A DNA stretch of 64,000 nucleotides, taken from JBBIMP01 sp037444305. GTDB lineage: Bacteria; Acidobacteriota; UBA6911. The notes under the pieces were generated by a model. The model worked only from the letters and a program-made list of their open reading frames with translations. It was not told the DNA's origin and searched no databases. This document shows, piece after piece, positions 59,007-64,000 of the stretch. Within the stretch, counting starts at the first letter, position 1. Each line of letters starts with the position of its first letter. The position numbers and the translations under genes were made by a program. The stretch lies in contig JBBIMP010000017.1 in NCBI GenBank assembly GCA_037444305.1, positions 1-64,000 of the forward strand, given 5' to 3'.

Positions 59007-60091
59007 TGAAGAATCTGCGCCGCAGGGACGTGATGGCCGGGCTGCTCTGCCTCCTGTTGCAGGCAGGCTGCGCCAAGACCGGGGAGCCGCGCCCGCCGCA
59101 GCTGCTCATCCCGCGGCCCGCTGCCCAGATCGGCCTCCGGCAGCTGGCGGACCGCATCGAGCTCAGAATCCCTCTCCCCACCGAGAACATGGACGGGTCC
59201 CCGGTCACAACGCTCGACGAGGTGGAGATTTTCCGCATGGCCGGGCCGAAGGAGGGAAAGCCGTCGGCGACCGAAGAGGCGTTTCTGGCAGGAGGTTCCC
59301 GCATTCTGACGCTGTCCGGACCCTCGCTGGCCGCACGGTCGCGGGACGGGGAAGTTCGCGTCCAGGATCCACTCCCCGGCGCCGGGGGGGCTGCTGCCGA
59401 GGGGAGGGGTTATTACTACGCGGTGCGGTTCATCAACCGGAAATACCAGACGGCCGGATTGAGCCCCTACGCCTTCATCGCACCCGTTTCGATCCCGGAA
59501 GCGCCCGGAGGTCTGGCCGGCACCGTGGAACCCGAACGGATCCTGCTGACCTGGGAGCGGCCCGAGCGCAACAGCGACGGCTCCGAACCGGCGCGCGTGG
59601 CAGGATTCAACATCTACCGCGCGGAAAATCCGGAGGGTTTTCCGGACAGGCCGCTCAACGCGCAGCCCCTGGAAGGTGCCGAATTCGCGGACCGGGATTT
59701 TCGGTTCGGGAAAACCTACTACTACGCCGTCTCGGTGGTCGGGAGCGTACGCGATCCCGTTGCGGAGAGCCTTCCTTCCGGCCCGGTGGCGGTGCCGGCC
59801 AGGGATACCTTCGCACCGGGGGCGCCCGGAGGCCTGGATGCCGTGCTGACCGGCGAAGCCGTCACGCTCCTGTGGATTGCCCCGCCCGATTCCGACCTCG
59901 AAGGATTCCGGGTTTTCAGAGTGGACGAGGTCTCGGCAACGAAAGTGCTGCTGGGCGGCGGCATCGTCCGGGTGCCCAATTACCGGGACGCCGGGATCCG
60001 GCCAGGTGCGAAATACAGATACGAAATCATCGCCGTCGACGGGAGCGGAAACGAAAGCCCCGCCGCCGTCGTGCGGGTGGAGGTGCCATGA
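59006..60091 (+). CDS. Fibronectin type III lipoprotein
   Basis: 361 residues. ATG 59006 shares a base with the hslU stop; a GTG one codon earlier is equally placed. The leader MKNLRRRDVMAGLLCLLLQAGC has a lipobox-like LQAGC. Three Fn3-like units follow: about 50-160 with GYYYAVRFINRKYQTAGLSPY, about 165-260 with ILLTWERPERNSDGS...YYYAVSVVGS, and about 265-361 with TLLWIAPPDSDLEGFRVFRV...YRYEIIAVDGSGNES. It is probably surface- or periplasm-exposed and non-enzymatic. Its coupling to hslU and to the FAH-family gene is odd functionally and may only reflect gene packing. Confidence 0.85.
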   Translation: MKNLRRRDVMAGLLCLLLQAGCAKTGEPRPPQLLIPRPAAQIGLRQLADRIELRIPLPTENMDGSPVTTLDEVEIFRMAGPKEGKPSATEEAFLAGGSRILTLSGPSLAARSRDGEVRVQDPLPGAGGAAAEGRGYYYAVRFINRKYQTAGLSPYAFIAPVSIPEAPGGLAGTVEPERILLTWERPERNSDGSEPARVAGFNIYRAENPEGFPDRPLNAQPLEGAEFADRDFRFGKTYYYAVSVVGSVRDPVAESLPSGPVAVPARDTFAPGAPGGLDAVLTGEAVTLLWIAPPDSDLEGFRVFRVDEVSATKVLLGGGIVRVPNYRDAGIRPGAKYRYEIIAVDGSGNESPAAVVRVEVP

Positions 60092-60849
60092 GATTGTGCC
60101 GGGCCGAAGTCAACGGCAGGATCGTTTGCGGCCGCCTGGAGGGCGGGAAAATACACATCACTGAGGGGGAACTTCTGGGGAAGCGGGAGGAGACCGGGGA
60201 AACGGTCCCGGCGGGGGAGGCCCGCCTGCTGGTCCCGCTGCGGCCGGGAAAAATCATAGGTATCGGGCGCAACTACGCCGAGCACGCGCGGGAGATGGGG
60301 AACGCACCGCCCGACGCCGAGCCCCTGATCTTCCTCAAGCCGCCCAGCGCCCTGCTCGATCCGGGGGCGCCGATCGTGTTGCCGGCGGCGTCCACGAGGG
60401 TGGACTACGAGGGGGAGCTGGGGATCCTGATCGGGCGGGCCGCGCGCAACCTTCCGGCGGACGCCGATCCCCTGGAGTACATCCTCGGATTCAGCTGCGT
60501 CAACGACGTAACGGCCAGGGACCTCCAGAAAAAGGACGTGCAGTTCACGCGCGCCAAGGGCTTCGATACCTTTTGCCCGTTCGGTCCATGGATAGAGACG
60601 GAACTGGACTCGCGGACCCTCGACCTGGTGACGCGCGTGAACGGGGAGGTGCGCCAGAAGGGGAACACGAGGGATATGATCTTCGACGTCCCGACGCTGG
60701 TCCGGTTCCTTGCGGGCATCATGACGCTTTGCCCGGGGGATCTGATCGCGACCGGGACTCCTGCCGGGGTTGGACCGCTTGCGCCGGGCGACACGGTCGA
60801 GATCGAGGTGGAGGGCATCGGAATCCTCTGCAATCCTGTGAGCGCCTGA
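60088..60849 (+). CDS. Fumarylacetoacetate hydrolase family enzyme
   Basis: 253 residues, starting in an ATGA overlap with the lipoprotein gene. Core motifs: IIGIGRNYAEHAREMG, EPLIFLKPPSALLDPG, VDYEGELGILIGR (metal-binding Glu pair), FSCVNDVTARDLQ, KGFDTFCPFGPWI and LIATGTPAGVGPLAPGD. This is the acylpyruvase/oxaloacetate-decarboxylase-like branch (YcgM/FAHD1), which cleaves or tautomerises 2-oxo acids with Mg2+ in the cytoplasm. The exact substrate cannot be read from sequence. Confidence 0.92.
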   Translation: MRLCRAEVNGRIVCGRLEGGKIHITEGELLGKREETGETVPAGEARLLVPLRPGKIIGIGRNYAEHAREMGNAPPDAEPLIFLKPPSALLDPGAPIVLPAASTRVDYEGELGILIGRAARNLPADADPLEYILGFSCVNDVTARDLQKKDVQFTRAKGFDTFCPFGPWIETELDSRTLDLVTRVNGEVRQKGNTRDMIFDVPTLVRFLAGIMTLCPGDLIATGTPAGVGPLAPGDTVEIEVEGIGILCNPVSA

Positions 60850-61021
60850 AAGCCGGCACCTCCGAAAGGGCTACGAAGATGCGAGACAGGGGCGCAACCA
60901 TTCTACGGCTTTGCCTTCACCTGCATGGATCGGCCCCGTCATCACCGCACGGTGGGGCTGTTGAAGGTTTGCCAAGTCGCGCGGTCTGTGATAAGCAATA
61001 GCGCTCAATCAGGCGGAAGAT

Positions 61022-62572
61022 ATGAATATCACGGAAAAACTCAGGCAGTTGGACGAAATGCACCGCCGCGCGGAAGAGGGCGGGGGGCCGGAGAGGCGCA
61101 AGCGACAGCACGACGCGAAGAAGCTCACTGCCCGGGAGCGGATCCAGTTCCTCCTGGACGAGGGTTCGTTCGAAGAGCTCGACAAGTTCGTCGAACATCG
61201 GTGCACCGATTTCGGCATGGAGAAAAAGCGCATCCTTGGCGACGGGGTCGTGACCGGATACGGCAGGATCGACGGGCGCCTCGTCTACGTCTTCGCCCAG
61301 GATTTCACCGTCTTCGGTGGGAGCCTCAGCGAAACCTACGCCGAGAAGATCTGCAAGGTCATGGATCTGGCCATGAAGATGGGCGCTCCCGTGATCGGCC
61401 TCAACGACTCCGGCGGCGCGCGCATCCAGGAGGGGGTTGTCAGCCTGGCCGGCTACGCGGACATCTTCCTGCGCAACACCCTGGCCAGCGGCGTCATCCC
61501 GCAGATCTCCGCGATCATGGGACCCTGCGCCGGCGGCGCGGTCTATTCGCCCGCGATCACCGATTTCATCCTGATGGTGAAGGACACCAGCCACATGTTC
61601 ATCACCGGCCCCGATGTCATCCGGACGGTCACCCACGAAGAGGTGACCATGGACGAACTGGGGGGCGCGCTCGCTCACAACAGCAGCAGCGGGGTGGCGC
61701 ACTTCGCCGCGGCGGACGACCGGGAGTGCCTCGCCATGATCCGGGAGCTTTTCAGCTTCTTGCCCAGCAACAACATGGAAGACCCGCCGCGACGCGAGAC
61801 CTCCGACCCCTGGGACCGGGCCGACGAGCGGCTGAACACGATTGTCCCGGTGGATCCGAACCAGTCCTACGACATCAGGGAGATCATCAAGATCGCGGTG
61901 GACGAGCACCACTTCTTCGAGGTTCACCGCCACTACGCGAAGAACATCGTCGTCGGCTTCGCCCGGCTGGAAGGGAGGCCCGTGGGGATCGTCGCCAACC
62001 AGCCCGCGCACCTGGCGGGAACGCTCGACATCAACGCCTCCGTGAAAGGCGCGCGCTTCGTCCGCTTCTGCGACGCTTTCAATATCCCGCTCGTGACCTT
62101 CGAGGATGTGCCGGGGTTCCTGCCCGGGACCGCCCAGGAGTTCGGCGGCATCATCCGCCACGGGGCCAAGCTGCTCTACGCCTTCGCCGAGGCGACCGTG
62201 CCGAAACTGACCGTGATCACGCGCAAGGCCTACGGCGGAGCCTATTGCGTCATGGCCTCCAAGCACATCCGCACCGACCTGAACTACGCTTATCCTACGG
62301 CGGAGATAGCCGTCATGGGTCCCGAGGGCGCCGTCAACATCCTCTACCGGAACGAGCTGGCGGCCGCCTCCGACAAGGCGGCCTTCCGGGGTGAAAAGGT
62401 CGAGGAATTCCGCGACAAGTTCGCCTCGCCCTTCATCGCGGCCCAGCGCGGCTACATCGACGAGGTGATCGAGCCCAGGGACACGCGGAAGAAGCTGATC
62501 ACCGGGCTGCGCATGCTGGAGAACAAGCGGGACAGCAACCCGCCGCGCAAACACGGTAACATACCGCTATGA
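61022..62572 (+). CDS. Acyl-CoA carboxylase, carboxyltransferase (beta) subunit
   Basis: 516 residues. ATG 61022 has GGCGGAAG upstream; the gap from 60850 holds the AGGGGCGCAAC motif at 60888. Two crotonase-fold halves: FTVFGGSLSETYAEKICKVMDLAMKMGAPVIGLNDSGGARIQEGV and MGPCAGGAVYSPAITDF in the first, then VGFARLEGRPVGIVANQPA, FEDVPGFLPGTAQEFGGIIRHGAKLLYAFAEATVPKLTVITRKAYGGAYCVM in the second. It is of the PccB/methylmalonyl-CoA decarboxylase-alpha type. It transfers CO2 from biotin to propionyl-CoA or a similar acyl-CoA. It is coupled to the biotin carboxylase gene. Confidence 0.95.
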   Translation: MNITEKLRQLDEMHRRAEEGGGPERRKRQHDAKKLTARERIQFLLDEGSFEELDKFVEHRCTDFGMEKKRILGDGVVTGYGRIDGRLVYVFAQDFTVFGGSLSETYAEKICKVMDLAMKMGAPVIGLNDSGGARIQEGVVSLAGYADIFLRNTLASGVIPQISAIMGPCAGGAVYSPAITDFILMVKDTSHMFITGPDVIRTVTHEEVTMDELGGALAHNSSSGVAHFAAADDRECLAMIRELFSFLPSNNMEDPPRRETSDPWDRADERLNTIVPVDPNQSYDIREIIKIAVDEHHFFEVHRHYAKNIVVGFARLEGRPVGIVANQPAHLAGTLDINASVKGARFVRFCDAFNIPLVTFEDVPGFLPGTAQEFGGIIRHGAKLLYAFAEATVPKLTVITRKAYGGAYCVMASKHIRTDLNYAYPTAEIAVMGPEGAVNILYRNELAAASDKAAFRGEKVEEFRDKFASPFIAAQRGYIDEVIEPRDTRKKLITGLRMLENKRDSNPPRKHGNIPL

Positions 62573-62622
62573 CAGGAGCGTCCGGCTGCCCCCTCGCGGA
62601 GCGGCGCGGCTCGTCCGGGAAC

Positions 62623-64000
62623 ATGTTCAAGAAAATCCTCATCGCCAATCGTGGTGAAATCGCCGTCCGGGTGATCCGCGCATGCCGGGATCTCGGCATC
62701 TCTCCCGTGGCCGTCTATTCCGAGGTCGACCGGGCTTCGCTTCACGTCCGCCTGGCGGACGAGGCGTTCCTGCTGGGCCCGGCGCCTTCGGCGGAGAGCT
62801 ACCTGGCCATCCCCAAGATCATCGACGCGGCGAAGTCCTGCGGCGCCGAGGCGATCCACCCCGGATACGGCTTCCTCTCGGAAAATCCCAGGTTTGCCCA
62901 GGCCTGCGAAGATTCCGGCATCGCCTTCATAGGGCCCACGGCGAAATCGATGACGCTGATGGGGAGCAAGACAGGCGCGCGTTCCATTCTGCAGAACTCC
63001 CATGTGCCGACGGTCCCAGGCACCTTCCGTCCGCTGGAATCGGCCGCGGAGGCCCTGGCAGAAGCCCGGAGAATCGGGTTTCCCGTCATGCTCAAAGCCT
63101 CGGCCGGAGGCGGCGGAAAGGGAATGCGCCTGGTGGCCTCGGAAGAGCGCGTGGCGAGCGATTTCGAGGCCGCGAGCTCCGAAGCGCTCAACGCCTTCGG
63201 CGACGCCTCGGTCTATCTCGAAAGATGCATCGTCAGGCCGCGGCACGTGGAGATCCAGGTGCTGGCCGACCGCCATGGCAACGCCGTTTACCTCGGGGAG
63301 CGCGAGTGCTCGCTGCAAAGGAGGCATCAAAAGGTCGTGGAGGAGTGCCCCAGCCCGGTGCTGGATGGAGATCTGCGGCGTCGCATGGGCGAGGCTGCGC
63401 TGCGCGTGGTGAAAGCCGCGGACTACGTCAACGCCGGCACGGTCGAGTTTCTCATGGACCAGGAGAAGAACTTCTACTTCCTGGAAATGAACACGCGCCT
63501 GCAGGTGGAGCACCCGGTGACGGAGGCGGTGACCGGATTCGACCTGGTGCGGGAGCAGCTCCTTGTCGCGGCGGGGGAAAAGCTCCGCATCCGGCAGGAG
63601 GATGTGAGGCTGCGGGGCTGGGCCATGGAATGCCGCGTGTATGCCGAGGATCCGGACCGGAACTTCTTCCCTTCGCCAGGGTTGATCACCGACCTGGCCG
63701 AGCCCCACGGGCCCGGGGTGCGGGTGGACTCGGGCGTCTACCGCGGGTGGAACGTGCCGCTGCACTACGACCCGCTGCTGGCCAAGCTTGTGACCTTTGG
63801 GGTGGACCGGGATCACGCCATTGCCCGGATGCGCCGGGCGCTGCAGGAGTACCGCATCCAGGGGATAAAGACGAACCTCGGGTTTTTTGCCGGGATCTTC
63901 CGCGACCCGGAATTCCTGGCCGGAAACCTCTCGACTGCGTTCATCGAGGAGTTTTTCAAGCGACAGAATGAAAGAAGCGCTGAAACCGCCACACCGGTGG
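62623..64000 (+). CDS. Biotin carboxylase subunit of acyl-CoA carboxylase (partial at the window edge)
   Basis: The frame is open to the end of the window with no stop (459 codons seen). ATG 62623 gives the family start MFKKILIANRGEIAVRVIRA; an ATG at 62569 that overlaps the beta-subunit stop by 4 nt would add 18 residues. ATP-grasp motifs: EAIHPGYGFLSEN, KASAGGGGKGMRLV, ERECSLQRRHQKVVEE, VEFLMD and FYFLEMNTRLQVEHPVTE. It carboxylates biotin with ATP and bicarbonate. The frame continues past the usual end of the domain, so a longer form with extra domains beyond the edge is possible. Confidence 0.95.
   Translation, partial: MFKKILIANRGEIAVRVIRACRDLGISPVAVYSEVDRASLHVRLADEAFLLGPAPSAESYLAIPKIIDAAKSCGAEAIHPGYGFLSENPRFAQACEDSGIAFIGPTAKSMTLMGSKTGARSILQNSHVPTVPGTFRPLESAAEALAEARRIGFPVMLKASAGGGGKGMRLVASEERVASDFEAASSEALNAFGDASVYLERCIVRPRHVEIQVLADRHGNAVYLGERECSLQRRHQKVVEECPSPVLDGDLRRRMGEAALRVVKAADYVNAGTVEFLMDQEKNFYFLEMNTRLQVEHPVTEAVTGFDLVREQLLVAAGEKLRIRQEDVRLRGWAMECRVYAEDPDRNFFPSPGLITDLAEPHGPGVRVDSGVYRGWNVPLHYDPLLAKLVTFGVDRDHAIARMRRALQEYRIQGIKTNLGFFAGIFRDPEFLAGNLSTAFIEEFFKRQNERSAETATPV

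Noticed and set aside
1..64000. tRNA, rRNA, CRISPR arrays, prophage or IS transposases
   Set aside because: I looked for T-loop motifs, regularly spaced direct repeats and transposase motifs and saw none; the palindromic repeats carry no gene.

Overview
The window is GC-rich chromosomal DNA (by eye roughly two-thirds G+C). It is densely packed, with many ATGA/GTGA stop-start overlaps, and carries no rRNA, tRNA, CRISPR array, phage or insertion-sequence transposase that I can see. Three things suggest an environmental, uncultivated Gram-negative heterotroph, most likely Acidobacteriota or a neighbouring phylum: many exported peptidases and lipoproteins (M28, M14, S13, S66, a class A beta-lactamase-like hydrolase), AddAB with HslUV and a K+-type membrane pyrophosphatase, and house-keeping genes mixed with small unknowns. 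The phylum is an inference; no marker gene in the window settles it.

Layout. 1-8.4 kb: a terminator for a gene left of the window, a beta-lactamase-like hydrolase divergent from a membrane-anchored degenerate M28 protein, then thiolase / P-loop kinase-like / ElbB, a CrtC/tocopherol-cyclase-like lipocalin protein, and a HAD phosphatase coupled to a SirB1-type protein. 8.6-13.6 kb: an MFS exporter with a small unknown, a second HAD enzyme, a TPR protein and a secreted PA-M28-PDZ aminopeptidase. 13.7-20.3 kb: addB-addA, the double-strand break resection machine. 20.3-27.4 kb: a composite palindromic repeat, a DUF2156 acyl/lysyltransferase with a GNAT, a 59-residue zinc ribbon with its own promoter and terminator, a concentrative nucleoside transporter, a YhcC-like radical SAM protein, an acetamidase-like protein, and a Tat-exported unknown plus a small membrane protein. 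27.6-31.2 kb: a ClpX-like ATPase without a zinc-binding domain, a protein with a histone-H1-like basic tail, and LD-carboxypeptidase. 31.3-39.2 kb: spmA-spmB, membrane pyrophosphatase hppA, a fragment of a second pyrophosphatase, and a complete ribose-type ABC importer. 39.3-54.7 kb: a HerA-like ATPase, a polytopic glycosyltransferase-like protein, a CPBP protein with altered catalytic residues, a short-chain dehydrogenase, a histidine kinase / response regulator / membrane protein operon, a GT2 glycosyltransferase, a MobA-like nucleotidyltransferase, PBP4-type DacB, a second repeat copy and an M14 carboxypeptidase. 54.8-64 kb: a small exported unknown, AlaX-type tRNA editing protein divergent from hslV-hslU, an Fn3 lipoprotein, a fumarylacetoacetate-hydrolase-family enzyme, and acyl-CoA carboxylase beta subunit plus biotin carboxylase, the last running off the right edge.

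The most notable non-gene signals are these. (1) A modular palindromic repeat with GGGGACAGG termini occurs at two convergent gene junctions; one copy carries an extra insertion of about 170 bp made of hairpins, and its end supplies the last codons of a neighbouring gene. (2) Palindromes sit at most tail-to-tail gene junctions. (3) A recurrent TANNNT-like box lies 6-11 nt upstream of start codons that lack a Shine-Dalgarno sequence, which suggests leaderless transcripts. The most notable genes are the ClpX-like ATPase, the truncated second pyrophosphatase, and several peptidase-fold proteins with altered catalytic residues.
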